In this document: one piece after another, positions 26,603 to 35,010 of the stretch
Position numbering within the stretch: the first letter of the stretch is position 1
Layout: every line of letters begins with the position of its first letter
Origin: DATFFO01 sp963744905
Lineage (GTDB): Bacteria; Actinomycetota; Acidimicrobiia; Spongiisociales; ZC4RG35
Direction of reading: 5' to 3'
Assembly: GCA_963744905.1 (NCBI GenBank)
Contig: CAVUUV010000005.1
Location: forward strand, 620,001 to 684,000
DNA length: 64,000 bases
Position numbers and translations under genes: made by a program
The notes under the pieces: generated by a model
What the model saw: only the letters and a program-made list of their open reading frames with translations
Database searches by the model: none
Told to the model about the DNA's origin: nothing

Positions 26603-26634
26603 TGTTCTATCATGTTAGTGTTCTATCACGTTAA
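26603..26634. repeat. Tandem 16-bp direct repeat upstream of yerC-his
   Basis: TGTTCTATCATGTTAG followed directly by TGTTCTATCACGTTAA, two adjacent 16-bp copies with two differences, about 75 bp before the yerC-like start. The AT-rich content stands out from the surrounding sequence. Likely a tandem operator or promoter element; the adjacent TrpR-like protein is one candidate binder (inference). Confidence 0.6.
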
Positions 26635-26706
26635 TACAGCCACCTCGGTACAGCACCGGGCGATTGCGACCTCAGAGAATATGACCAGACCACCAAACCC
26701 AGGGCC

Positions 26707-27009
26707 ATGACCATTCCCGACGAAGACTGGCGCGACGACGACACCGCGGCCCTGTTTCGGGCTGTGCTCACCCTGGAGACCATCGACGAGGCGGCCAGCT
26801 TCTTCCGCGACCTGTGCACCCGCCGGGAGTTGACCGATCTCTCCCACCGCTGGGCGGTGGCTCGACTCCTCGCTGATGGGCTGCCCTACCGTGAGATAGC
26901 CGAGCTGACCGGCGCCTCCACCGCCACCATCACCCGGATCAACCAGTGGCTACGCCATGGGGCGGGAGGCTATCGAATGGTGCTGGAGCGCATGGAGGGA
27001 GTCGGATGA
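26707..27009 (+). CDS. YerC/YecD-type TrpR-like regulator
   Basis: 100-residue DNA-binding protein of the TrpR superfamily. ELTDLSHRWAVARLLADGLPYREIAELTGASTATITRINQWL is a canonical TrpR-type helix-turn-helix, and FRDLCTRREL is typical of YerC/YecD. Its ATGA overlap with hisG makes it the first gene of the his operon. A role as operon autoregulator, perhaps binding the tandem repeat upstream, is inferred. Confidence 0.85.
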   Translation: MTIPDEDWRDDDTAALFRAVLTLETIDEAASFFRDLCTRRELTDLSHRWAVARLLADGLPYREIAELTGASTATITRINQWLRHGAGGYRMVLERMEGVG

Positions 27010-27854
27010 GCGACCCGGTCAGGTTGGCGGTGCCCAACAAGGGACGGCTCAAACAGCCCTCGATCGACCTTCTCAACGCGGCCGGGCTCTCCTTCGAGGT
27101 CACCGAAAGGGCTTTGGCGGTGCTGGTGGGCAACGCCGACGTCGAGCTGTTGTTCGTACGGACCGAGGACATACCCGAGCTGGTCTCCGACGGAGTGGCC
27201 GAGTTGGGGATCACGGGTGTGGATCTGCTGACCGAGTTCGACGGCGATCTGGACGTCCTGGTCGATCTCGGGTACGGGCGCTGCCGCCTGGCGGCGGCGG
27301 TCCCCAATTCCTCCCGGCCGGACAAACTCGAGGATCTGGCGGGCTCGCGGGTGGCCACCTCTCACCCCGGCGCCACCGCCCGCTTCTTCGGCGAGCTGGG
27401 GATCGACGTGACGGTGGTGCCGCTGCGGGGATCGGTCGAGCTGGCCACCAAGCTGGGGGTGGCCGACGCCATAGTCGACCTGGTCTCGACCGGCTCCACC
27501 CTGCGCATCAATGGGCTTCGGGAGATCGGGACCCTGCTCGAGTCGGTCGCAGTCCTGGTGTCTGCCGGAAAGGTGGCCGGCACGGCCGAGCGGATTGCCA
27601 CCGCCATTCGAGCGGTGGTAGCGGCCCGCCGCAAGCGCTACGTCCTTCTCAACGCGCCGGCCGCCTCGGTGGACGAAATAGCCGACATCATTCCCGGGCT
27701 CGAGGCGCCAACGATCATGCCCCTGGCCGAAGAGGACATGTATGCCGTCCATTCGGTGGTGGCAGCCGACGACGTTTGGCACCTGCTCCCCAGGCTGGAG
27801 GAGGCGGGCGGCAGGGGAATCCTGGTGCTCCCCATCGAGCAGCTCATCCCATGA
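27006..27854 (+). CDS. hisG: ATP phosphoribosyltransferase (long form)
   Basis: First enzyme of histidine synthesis, condensing ATP and PRPP. 282 residues from ATG 27006, which makes it the long HisG with a C-terminal ACT-like regulatory domain for histidine feedback. Visible motifs: VPNKGRLKQPSIDLL, ELGITGVDLL, VATSHPGATARFF, VDLVSTGSTLRINGL (PRPP loop). The C-terminal domain starts near residue 205 (RKRYVLLNAP). Confidence 0.94.
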   Translation: MSDPVRLAVPNKGRLKQPSIDLLNAAGLSFEVTERALAVLVGNADVELLFVRTEDIPELVSDGVAELGITGVDLLTEFDGDLDVLVDLGYGRCRLAAAVPNSSRPDKLEDLAGSRVATSHPGATARFFGELGIDVTVVPLRGSVELATKLGVADAIVDLVSTGSTLRINGLREIGTLLESVAVLVSAGKVAGTAERIATAIRAVVAARRKRYVLLNAPAASVDEIADIIPGLEAPTIMPLAEEDMYAVHSVVAADDVWHLLPRLEEAGGRGILVLPIEQLIP

Positions 27855-29152
27855 CCACTCCATTACTCACCAGGGTCGACCTCGCAGGCCTCTCCCCGGC
27901 CGGGTGGCGCCGTCTCACCCGTCGATCGCCCGTCCCGGATCCCCTCGTGGCAGAGCAGGCGGCAGCCATCTGCCGGCAGGTGGCCACGGGAGGGGATGCG
28001 GCTATGACCGAGCTGTCCGGTCGGTTCGGTGGAGGGTGGCGACGGGTAGAGCCGGCTGAGTCCGGCCTGGCTCTTTCGGAACTGGACCCGGCGGTTCGTG
28101 CATCTCTCCAGCGGGCGATCGACAACGTTCGTACCTTTCATGAGGCCCAGATCCCCGTTCCCACCACCGTGACCACCTCGCCCGGGGTGGAGATCACCCG
28201 TACATGGCAGCCGCTGCGGCGGGTGGGTGCCTATGTGCCGGGGGGCAAAGCCGTGTATCCGTCCACCGCCATCATGACCGTCGTGCCGGCGGTTGTGGCC
28301 GGGGTCGAGGAGGTGGTGGTGGTTTCGCCGGAGGGCCCCGATGGTGACCTGAAGCCCGTGCTCCTCGCCGCCTGCAAGTTGGCCGGAGCCACGGAGGTCT
28401 GGGCGGGTGGCGGCGCCCAGGCCGTCGCCGCCATGGCCTACGGCACCGAGACGATGGTTCCGGTGTCCAAGATCGTCGGGCCGGGGAACCCCTACGTCAC
28501 GGCCGCCAAGCTGGCCGTACACGGGGTGTGCGCCATCGACATGCCGGCCGGGCCCTCGGAGGCGCTCGTACTGGCCGACGCCGGGTCGGATCCGGTGCTG
28601 GTAGCGGTGGACCTCCTATGCCAGACCGAGCACGGAATCGACTCTCCCGCCGTGGTGGTGACAACAGACGCCGGCCTGATCGAGAGGGTGGAGTCCGAGT
28701 TGGGGCGGCTCCTGCCCACTCTCGAGCGTGCCCGGATCCTGACCAAGGCGCTGACGGACCACGGGGTGGCAGTGGTAGCCGGGAGTCACGAGGAGGCCAT
28801 CGCCTTCGCCAACCAGTATGCCCCCGAGCACGTCTCGGTGCTGACGGCCGACCCCGAGGCCGATGCCGGGTCCATCACGTCGGCCGGCTCCGTCTATGTG
28901 GGAAACTGGGCTCCCGAGTCTGCCGGGGACTACGCCACCGGTGCCAACCACGTCCTCCCCACCGGCGGGTTGGCCGCCTCATACGGGCCGTTGTCGACCG
29001 AGGACTTCGGGTCGTGGCGTCAGGTGCAACGCATCAGCCGGGCGGGACTGGAGGGCATAGCCCCGGTGATCGAGACCCTGGCCGGGGCCGAAGGCCTCAC
29101 CGCCCACCGCCTCGCCGCCCGGATACGGCTCGACCGAGAGGAGAACGCATGA
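27851..29152 (+). CDS. hisD: Histidinol dehydrogenase
   Basis: Last two oxidations of histidine synthesis (histidinol to histidine), NAD- and zinc-dependent. 433 residues from ATG 27851, overlapping hisG by ATGA; long upstream in-frame extension lies in hisG and is rejected. Motifs: RRVGAYVPGGKAVYPSTA, KIVGPGNPYVTAAK, DMPAGPSEALVLAD, CQTEHGIDSPA (Zn ligands Gln and His), FANQYAPEHVSVL (catalytic Glu-His) and DYATGANHVLPTGG. Complete. Confidence 0.95.
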   Translation: MTTPLLTRVDLAGLSPAGWRRLTRRSPVPDPLVAEQAAAICRQVATGGDAAMTELSGRFGGGWRRVEPAESGLALSELDPAVRASLQRAIDNVRTFHEAQIPVPTTVTTSPGVEITRTWQPLRRVGAYVPGGKAVYPSTAIMTVVPAVVAGVEEVVVVSPEGPDGDLKPVLLAACKLAGATEVWAGGGAQAVAAMAYGTETMVPVSKIVGPGNPYVTAAKLAVHGVCAIDMPAGPSEALVLADAGSDPVLVAVDLLCQTEHGIDSPAVVVTTDAGLIERVESELGRLLPTLERARILTKALTDHGVAVVAGSHEEAIAFANQYAPEHVSVLTADPEADAGSITSAGSVYVGNWAPESAGDYATGANHVLPTGGLAASYGPLSTEDFGSWRQVQRISRAGLEGIAPVIETLAGAEGLTAHRLAARIRLDREENA

Positions 29153-29736
29153 GCCGCAGCGTCACCACTAATCGTTCCACCCGCGAGACGAGCGTCGAGT
29201 GCACGCTGGAACTGGATGGCCGGGGTCGGGCGACGATCGACACCGGGGTCGGGTTCTTCGATCATCTCCTCTCGTCGCTGGCGACTCATGCTCTCTTCGA
29301 TCTCGATCTGACGACCAAAGGGGACCTGGTCGTGGACGATCACCACACCCTGGAGGACACAGCCCTCGTCCTGGGCTCTGCCCTGGCCCAGGCCCTGGGC
29401 GACCGGGCGGGAATCAACCGCTTCGGAGACGCCCGGGTGCCCATGGACGAGGCGCTGGCTGAAGCCACGGTCGACATCTCCGGCCGCCCCTACGCCCTCA
29501 TCGACCTGGAGTTGAGGAATCCGACCATCGGCACGATGACTGCCCAGAACCTTCCCCACGCCCTGGAGGCATTCACCCGGGCGGCCGGCATCACCCTCCA
29601 CCTCCACTCGCGCGGTGACAACGACCACCACGTGGCCGAGGCGGCCATCAAGGCACTGGCCCGGGCCCTGCGCTCGGCGGTGGCCCTCGACCCGGCCCGG
29701 GCTGACGAGATTCCCTCCACCAAGGGAGCACTGTGA
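29149..29736 (+). CDS. hisB: Imidazoleglycerol-phosphate dehydratase
   Basis: 195 residues from ATG 29149 (ATGA overlap with hisD). Manganese-binding histidine clusters FFDHLLSSLATHALFDL, VDDHHTLEDTALVLG and LHSRGDNDHHVAEAAIKALARAL are intact. Monofunctional type without the histidinol phosphatase domain; no histidinol-phosphate phosphatase or hisC is seen in this window. Confidence 0.95.
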   Translation: MSRSVTTNRSTRETSVECTLELDGRGRATIDTGVGFFDHLLSSLATHALFDLDLTTKGDLVVDDHHTLEDTALVLGSALAQALGDRAGINRFGDARVPMDEALAEATVDISGRPYALIDLELRNPTIGTMTAQNLPHALEAFTRAAGITLHLHSRGDNDHHVAEAAIKALARALRSAVALDPARADEIPSTKGAL

Positions 29737-30362
29737 CCCGGGGCCCGGCGCGAGTGGCCGTCGTGGACCATGGCGCCGGCAACCTGGTCTCGATCTCTCA
29801 GGCCCTGACCCGGTGCGGAGCCGAGACCGAGATCGTCTCCTCCCCCACCGACCTCGCCGCCTACGACGGGATCGTCCTGCCCGGGGTCGGGGCGACTCGC
29901 ACCGTCATGGACGGTATCGAGGCCGGCGGTTTCGCCCGACCGCTGCGGACGACCGATCGACCCCTGCTGGGTATCTGCGTGGGGATGCAGGTGCTGTTCG
30001 AGGCCTCCGAGGAGGACGGCGCCCCCTGCCTGGGCATTATCGAGGGCACGGTCTGCCGCCTCGAGGCCGCCCCTTCGCTTCCCCATATCGGGTGGAATGA
30101 CCTGCAGCTCATAGGAGAGGACCCTCTGTTCGAGGGCCTGGTCGATCCGGTGGTCTACTTCGTCCACTCGTACGCTCCGGTCCCCACCCGACCCGAGGTG
30201 GTGACCGCCACCGCCGAGCATGGGCGGTCGTTCGTGGCGGCGGTGCGACAGGGAACGGTGGTCGGAGTCCAGTTCCACCCCGAGCGGTCCGGATCAGCGG
30301 GTCTACGCATCCTGGCCCGGTTCGTAGCCAGCTGCAGACGGAGGCCGGCCGATGTTGCGTAA
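29733..30362 (+). CDS. hisH: Imidazole glycerol phosphate synthase, glutaminase subunit
   Basis: Class I glutamine amidotransferase of 209 residues supplying ammonia to HisF. Start GTG 29733 overlaps the hisB stop (GTGA). Nucleophile elbow LGICVGMQ (Cys near residue 83) and the His-Glu pair in VQFHPERSG are present. The C-terminus overlaps hisF by eleven bases. HisA, normally between hisH and hisF, is absent here. Confidence 0.94.
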   Translation: MTRGPARVAVVDHGAGNLVSISQALTRCGAETEIVSSPTDLAAYDGIVLPGVGATRTVMDGIEAGGFARPLRTTDRPLLGICVGMQVLFEASEEDGAPCLGIIEGTVCRLEAAPSLPHIGWNDLQLIGEDPLFEGLVDPVVYFVHSYAPVPTRPEVVTATAEHGRSFVAAVRQGTVVGVQFHPERSGSAGLRILARFVASCRRRPADVA

Positions 30363-31116
30363 GCGCATCATTCCGTGTCTCGACGTCACCGGAGGCCGGG
30401 TGGTGAAGGGTGTCAACTTCGTCGACCTGGTCGATGAGGGCGACCCGGTCGAACTGGCCGATCGCTACGCAAGCGAAGGAGCCGACGAGATCTGCTTTCT
30501 CGACATCTCCGCCACCCACGAGGAACGCCAGACCATGCTGAACGTCGTCCGCCAGACCGCTTCCCGGGTTTTCGTCCCCCTGACCGTCGGGGGGGGCATC
30601 CGTCGCTCCGACGACATGAAAGCAGCTCTGCGGGCGGGAGCAGACAAGGTGTCGGTCAACACCGCCGCCGTAGTCTCACCCCAGCTCCTGGCCGAGTGTG
30701 GCCGCCGGTTCGGACGCCAGTGTGTGGTCCTCGCCATCGACGCTCGACGAAACGGGGACGGTTTCGAAGTGGTAGTCAAGGGTGGTCGGGAACCTACCGG
30801 AAGGGACGCCGTCGCCTGGGCTCGCCGTGGTGTGGAGCTGGGCGCGGGCGAGATCCTGCTCACCTCCATGGACCGGGACGGCACCCAGGACGGCTTCGAC
30901 CTGGATCTGACCCGGGCGATTTCGGAGGCGGTCGAGGTGCCGGTGATCGCCTCGGGTGGAGCCGGAAGCCCCGGACACTGCGTCGAGGCCGTCACCGAAG
31001 GCGGTGCCGCGGCGGTCCTGGCCGCCTCCATCTTCCACCGCCGCCAGGTCGAGATCACCGAGGTGAAACAGGCCATGGAGGATGCCGGGGTCCCGATCCG
31101 CAGGACCTGGTCGTGA
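30352..31116 (+). CDS. hisF: Imidazole glycerol phosphate synthase, cyclase subunit
   Basis: 254-residue (beta/alpha)8 barrel, partner of HisH. RIIPCLDVTGGRVVKGVNF (catalytic Asp11), VPLTVGGGIRRSDD, DKVSVNTAAV, SMDRDGTQDGFDLDL (second catalytic Asp) and PVIASGGAGSPGH are all standard. Overlaps hisIE by GTGA. Confidence 0.96.
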   Translation: MLRKRIIPCLDVTGGRVVKGVNFVDLVDEGDPVELADRYASEGADEICFLDISATHEERQTMLNVVRQTASRVFVPLTVGGGIRRSDDMKAALRAGADKVSVNTAAVVSPQLLAECGRRFGRQCVVLAIDARRNGDGFEVVVKGGREPTGRDAVAWARRGVELGAGEILLTSMDRDGTQDGFDLDLTRAISEAVEVPVIASGGAGSPGHCVEAVTEGGAAAVLAASIFHRRQVEITEVKQAMEDAGVPIRRTWS

Positions 31117-31727
31117 ACCCCGACGACGTGGCCTGGAACGAGGCCGGCCTGGTGGCGGCGATCGTCCAGGATGCCACCGACGGCCGTGTGCTGATGCTGG
31201 GCTGGATGAACCGCCGGGCCCTGGCTCTGACCCACCAGACTGGCAGGGTCCACTTCTGGTCTCGGTCGAGGCAAGAGCTTTGGGAGAAGGGGGCCACTTC
31301 GGGCAACTACCTGAACCTGGCATCCATCCAGATCGACTGCGACGCCGATGCACTCCTGGTCCAAGCCTTCCCCAGGGGGCCCGTTTGCCACACCGGCGCT
31401 CCCACATGCTGGGGTGAACAGCGCCGCCATCTTCATGACGGCCTCGGTCCGCTCTGGGAGACGATCCGGTCCCGGTCGAGGGAGAGACCCCCGGACAGCT
31501 ACACGACTTCCCTTCTCGACGGTGGAGTGGAGCGGGTGGGCCGCAAAGTAGTCGAGGAGGCAACCGAGGTCCTGCTGGCGGCGAAGGATCACCACGCCGG
31601 GGAGGCCGATTCCCGGCGGGTGGCCGAGGAGGCGGCGGACCTCGTCTATCACCTGCTGGTACTGCTGGCCGAACGCAACGTCGACCTCGGTGAGGTTTTC
31701 GACGTTCTCAGGGAACGCCGGGGCTAG
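31113..31727 (+). CDS. hisIE: Bifunctional phosphoribosyl-AMP cyclohydrolase / phosphoribosyl-ATP pyrophosphatase
   Basis: 204 residues from GTG 31113. HisI part (1-110): MLGWMNRRAL, TGRVHFWSRSRQELWEKGATSGN, DCDADALLV, and the zinc cysteines in VCHTGAPTCW. HisE part (115-204): MazG-like helices with GRKVVEEATEVLLAA and EEAADLVYHLLVLLAE. Fused form of steps two and three; last gene of the operon. Confidence 0.94.
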   Translation: MNPDDVAWNEAGLVAAIVQDATDGRVLMLGWMNRRALALTHQTGRVHFWSRSRQELWEKGATSGNYLNLASIQIDCDADALLVQAFPRGPVCHTGAPTCWGEQRRHLHDGLGPLWETIRSRSRERPPDSYTTSLLDGGVERVGRKVVEEATEVLLAAKDHHAGEADSRRVAEEAADLVYHLLVLLAERNVDLGEVFDVLRERRG

Positions 31728-31799
31728 CCAGGCGGGAGCGGAGGTCCCGCGGCGCCTGGGGTTCACCCTCCAATGCCTCCTGCCCGACTTTCGTGGGGG

Positions 31800-31831
31800 C
31801 TGAGTGCCCCGGGAGCCTGAGTGCCCCGGGA
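31800..31831. repeat. 15-bp direct repeat in the hisIE-PPOX gap
   Basis: CTGAGTGCCCCGGGA occurs at 31800-31814 and 31817-31831 in the 111-bp convergent gap. No function evident; a small GCGGGA/TCCCGC hairpin lies nearby and could act as terminator. Confidence 0.5.
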
Positions 31832-31838
31832 CGGGGCT

Positions 31839-32264
31839 TCACTCCGCCATGTCGGCACGGGCGATCGTCCGGTCCGGGCTGAGCCGGACCAGGAGTTCGC
31901 CCGGCACCGCGTTGCGCCGTCCGAATGCCTCCGCCTGGTCATGGCCCATGTAACGGGCCCCGATCCGGGTTGCCCACCGGCGCAGTTCCTCCAGGTCATC
32001 GGAGATGGTCACGGTTCCCTCCACGACGACAAAGGAATAGGGGGGCGTCTGGTCGTCTACCGACATCGCCGCCCTCCCGTCCCGGGTCAGGTTGTGAGCC
32101 TTGACCGTGTCCTCGTAAGTGGTGAAGACGAGGTCGTCGCCGTCGAGTACGAACCACACCGGAGCTACGTGGGGCCATCCATCAGCACGGGTGGTGGCCA
32201 GCTTCCCGGTCCGGGTACCACTCATCAGGAAGCGACGGATTTCCTTCTCTGCCATGTTCCGCAT
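31839..32264 (-). CDS. PPOX-class (split beta-barrel) F420/FMN-dependent protein
   Basis: 141 residues from ATG 32264 (GGAGG upstream; 32273 and 32255 are also in frame). Opens with EIRRFLMSGTRTGKLATTRADGWPHVAPVWFVLDGDDLVFTT, the classic pyridoxamine 5'-phosphate oxidase-like barrel of actinobacterial F420-dependent enzymes, then LTRDGRAAMSVDDQTPPYSFVVVEGTV. Cofactor and substrate are not provable from sequence. Divergent from the TlpA-like gene. Confidence 0.83.
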   Translation of the reverse strand: MRNMAEKEIRRFLMSGTRTGKLATTRADGWPHVAPVWFVLDGDDLVFTTYEDTVKAHNLTRDGRAAMSVDDQTPPYSFVVVEGTVTISDDLEELRRWATRIGARYMGHDQAEAFGRRNAVPGELLVRLSPDRTIARADMAE

Positions 32265-32300
32265 GGGCTCCATCCTCCCAGCCGGCGCAGGTTGTTGGAC

Positions 32301-32798
32301 ATGGCTGGGATGATGGGGCGGATGCGACGAGCCTCGATGGTCCTGGTTTCCGTCCTGCTGGTGGTGCTGTCTGCCTGCGGGGCGCCGCGCTCGGCCACCG
32401 CCACCTCTCCGGATCTGCCCCCGATTGACGGGCCCGGCATCCGCCAGCTGCTCTCGAAGCTGGACAGACCGGCGGTGGTCAACGTCTGGGCGAGCTGGTG
32501 CATGCCGTGTCGATCGGAAGCCCCGCTCATCGACCGGGCACACGCCCAGCGCCCGGAGGTCGAGTTCATCGGCGTCGACGTGCAGGACAACCAGACCGCG
32601 GCCAAGGACTTCATCGCCGAATTCGGACTGGACTTCGATCAGTACTTCGATCCGAACCGGTCCGTGCCGGCTGAACTGGGCGGCTTCGGGACTCCGATCA
32701 CCTACTTCGTGGCTCCGGGCGGAGAGGTGATCGAGATCCATTCGGGTGTCCTGGACGAGCGCACCCTGGCTTTGATGATCGACGAGTTGACCAACTGA
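32301..32798 (+). CDS. TlpA-like thioredoxin lipoprotein
   Basis: Extracytoplasmic thiol-disulfide protein of about 165 residues. Several Met codons cluster at the start (32301, 32310, 32313, 32322); 32301 is given, 32313 or 32322 is as likely. Lipobox LSAC follows a hydrophobic stretch. Redox motif VVNVWASWCMPCRSEAPLID is intact, and the cis-proline loop is FGTPITYFV. Its stop overlaps the next gene's ATG (TGATG), linking it to the Lgt-like protein. Confidence 0.87.
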   Translation: MAGMMGRMRRASMVLVSVLLVVLSACGAPRSATATSPDLPPIDGPGIRQLLSKLDRPAVVNVWASWCMPCRSEAPLIDRAHAQRPEVEFIGVDVQDNQTAAKDFIAEFGLDFDQYFDPNRSVPAELGGFGTPITYFVAPGGEVIEIHSGVLDERTLALMIDELTN

Positions 32799-33487
32799 TG
32801 GAATTCGGCCTGCCGGTGGCTGCCGGGGCATCGGTGGGAGTTGCCTGGCTCGTCATGAAGGTGGGTGGCGCCCGACAGGAGCTAGACCACGTCATCACGG
32901 CCGGGCTGGCCGGTCTGTTGATCGGGCGCCTGGTGGCGATGATCTCGGTGGGCGTCAACCCGCTCACCCATCCGCTCGACGTTCTCATCATCCGTGGGGG
33001 CGTCAGCACCGTGGGCGCCTCGCTGGCGGCTCTCGTGAGCCTGATCTGGTCGACGAGGGCCGACCGTCGGCTACTCGACCTCATCGCTCCCGGTGCCGTG
33101 GCCGGGATGGCGATGTGGCACGCCGGCTGCCTGTGGCGTTCCAGTTGTCTCGGCACCGTGGGCGACGTGCCCTGGGGATGGAGCCTGCCCGGCTCCGCCC
33201 TCACCCGTCATCCGGTGGAGATCTATGCCGCCCTGGCGATGGCGATCGGGGTCGTGTTCCTCCTGCGCATCGAGCCGGGACGGGGTGCGCGCGCGGCGCT
33301 GGCCCTGGCCTGGGTGGCGGGATCGCGTCTCGTGACCGAACCCCTGCGGCCCAGCCTCGACGGAGGGCCGGTGTGGTGGTACGGAGCGGCGCTGGTGATC
33401 GGGCTGGTGGCGGCGCTGGTTCTGGACCGAAACGCCGGCCCCGCACTCCCCGTCGGTGGCACCGGAGCGAGAGACAACGAGCCTTGA
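32798..33487 (+). CDS. Prolipoprotein diacylglyceryl transferase (Lgt)-like membrane protein
   Basis: 229 residues with six or seven hydrophobic helices. The order of motifs follows Lgt: RLVAMIS, IIRGGVSTVGASLAA (Lgt's GG-S-x-x-G region), WHAGCLWRSSCLGTVGDVPWG, TRHPVEIYAA (Lgt RHPxQLYE) and RLVTEPLRPS. It is shorter and diverged from canonical Lgt, so it may be a paralogue with another lipid-transfer task. Coupled to a lipoprotein thioredoxin. Confidence 0.72.
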   Translation: MEFGLPVAAGASVGVAWLVMKVGGARQELDHVITAGLAGLLIGRLVAMISVGVNPLTHPLDVLIIRGGVSTVGASLAALVSLIWSTRADRRLLDLIAPGAVAGMAMWHAGCLWRSSCLGTVGDVPWGWSLPGSALTRHPVEIYAALAMAIGVVFLLRIEPGRGARAALALAWVAGSRLVTEPLRPSLDGGPVWWYGAALVIGLVAALVLDRNAGPALPVGGTGARDNEP

Positions 33488-33489
33488 GC

Positions 33490-33717
33490 TCAGGCGGCCC
33501 GTTTGCTCGGGGGATGGGCGGTCGGATGGTCCTGGCGGTCCGCCACGAGCCGGCTGCCGATGAAGATGAGCCCGTGGCCGAGGGCATCGATCACCCCGGT
33601 CCCGTGGGCGCCGATTGCACCCGATCGGGCCCCCCGACTGATTCGCCGCCGCTCGGCATGGGCCAGGGATTCACCCATGCGGTATCTGGCTATGGGATAT
33701 GTTTGATAGGGAATCAT
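33490..33717 (-). CDS. Small hypothetical protein coupled to the ArsR-type regulator
   Basis: 75 residues from ATG 33717, whose ATGA overlaps the regulator's stop, which supports translation. Basic N-terminal half with a modest hydrophobic stretch (VIDALGHGLIFIGSRLV) that could be membrane-associated. Family not recognised. Confidence 0.5.
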   Translation of the reverse strand: MIPYQTYPIARYRMGESLAHAERRRISRGARSGAIGAHGTGVIDALGHGLIFIGSRLVADRQDHPTAHPPSKRAA

Positions 33718-34853
33718 CGCTGCTCACTCCTCGGAGTCGTTGAGAGTCCACCGGCCGCGCCGAGATAGTCGTCGAGGGTTTGTCGCGCATCGAAGAGCAC
33801 GGAGGGACGGAGGTTGTATTTCTTCTGGTGGTCGTCGCTCTCCACCCTGACCCGGACCAGGCCCGCCGCCCGCAACTGGCCCACATGATGGTGAACGGTG
33901 GACTTGCTCAGACCGAGCATGTCGGCCAGATCGTCGAGGGTGGCACCGCTTTCCGAAAGACGTCGCAGTATCCGGAGCCGCTTCTCGTCCCCGAGGGCCT
34001 TGTGCAGTTTGACCACCCATGACGGGGGGGCATCAGGATCCGCATCGATGAACTCGTCGGCGACCGGGTATCCCACCACAAGGGTCTGGTTGTGCTTGTC
34101 GATCAGGGCCCAGGGACGAAGCACCACCGAAGGGACCAGGACCACCCTCCCCACCCCGGGCTGGATCCGGTAGTCGAGGCCATTGGTCACCTCTTCGATG
34201 ACCGCCTCGACCTCGGCTCCCCGCACGAGAGCCCGGCGAGCCGCCGCCGCCCGGATCGTGGCCGGGCCGAATTCCTGCTCGAAGGGGTGGTAGACCTCCT
34301 CCCGGAAACGGCGCAGAGCGACGACTATCCGGTCCCTCAATTCGGTGCCGGCCAGTCCGAACACCTGGCGGTAGCGCTCTCCGATTGCCGGATCCTCGGT
34401 TAGATGGGCCGAGGCCAGCAGCTGTTCCAGGGCCTCCTCGTCACCCGCCGCCGCCCGGTCGATCTGCTCGGCGGGGATCCGCTCGTCGTCCAGTTTGTAA
34501 CCCAGCAGGGTGCGACGCAGATACAAAGGGTCGATCCCGGCCAGATGGCTCAGAACCGAGTCGATGTCATGGGGGTGGGGGGAGGAGGCGATCAGCCCCA
34601 TCAGGCCCAGCCAGACCGAACAACCCGCCCCGCCCAGGTAGACCAGCTCGGCGGCCAGATCGGACGGAGTGGCCTCCGCCACCGATTCGAACCAGTCGCG
34701 GCCCAGCTCGAAGGCAGAGTCGTCCTCGCTCTCGTCGAACACCTGCCAGATGGTCAGGATCAGGTCATAGACGGGAGACCCGTCACTCTCGATGGGCAGA
34801 CGCCGCCCCCCCTCGGTCAGATCCTTCACCAGGGGAAAGTTGGTCACATTCAT
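33714..34853 (-). CDS. ArsR/HTH-20-type transcriptional regulator with large N-terminal domain
   Basis: 379 residues. C-terminal about 90 residues are a winged helix: KLHKALGDEKRLRILRRLSESGATLDDLADMLGLSKSTVHHHVGQLRAAGLV. The N-terminal about 270 residues are mostly helical without recognisable motifs, the layout of actinobacterial DUF5937-like ArsR regulators. An 18-bp palindrome 25 bp upstream of the start is the likely autoregulatory site. Confidence 0.8.
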   Translation of the reverse strand: MNVTNFPLVKDLTEGGRRLPIESDGSPVYDLILTIWQVFDESEDDSAFELGRDWFESVAEATPSDLAAELVYLGGAGCSVWLGLMGLIASSPHPHDIDSVLSHLAGIDPLYLRRTLLGYKLDDERIPAEQIDRAAAGDEEALEQLLASAHLTEDPAIGERYRQVFGLAGTELRDRIVVALRRFREEVYHPFEQEFGPATIRAAAARRALVRGAEVEAVIEEVTNGLDYRIQPGVGRVVLVPSVVLRPWALIDKHNQTLVVGYPVADEFIDADPDAPPSWVVKLHKALGDEKRLRILRRLSESGATLDDLADMLGLSKSTVHHHVGQLRAAGLVRVRVESDDHQKKYNLRPSVLFDARQTLDDYLGAAGGLSTTPRSEQR

Positions 34854-34877
34854 ATTTCGTCCGATGACTCCAACTAG

Positions 34878-34895
34878 ATTCGATAACTATCGAAT
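34878..34895. promoter_or_regulatory. Palindromic operator upstream of the ArsR-type gene
   Basis: ATTCGATA-AC-TATCGAAT, a perfect 8+2+8 inverted repeat, AT-rich against the local background and 25 bp before the regulator's start codon. Size fits a winged-helix dimer. Confidence 0.7.
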
Positions 34896-35010
34896 ACCTT
34901 AGCGTAAGGGGGGGAGATTTGCAACGGCATTCGAAAAATGTCGTTCAACTTGAACAGGTTCGAATTCGATTCGTTGCCGGGGCGACGCCTCCGATGGATA
35001 ATGGGAGCCG

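Noticed and set aside
26957..27850. Long upstream extension of hisD through hisG
   Set aside because: Different frame of hisG with no similarity to histidinol dehydrogenase; ATGA overlap at 27851 gives the real start.
34950..34964. TTGAACAGGTTCGAA as a second LexA box
   Set aside because: The half-sites are separated by two bases instead of four and one half-site deviates (TTGAAC), so it does not fit the operator.
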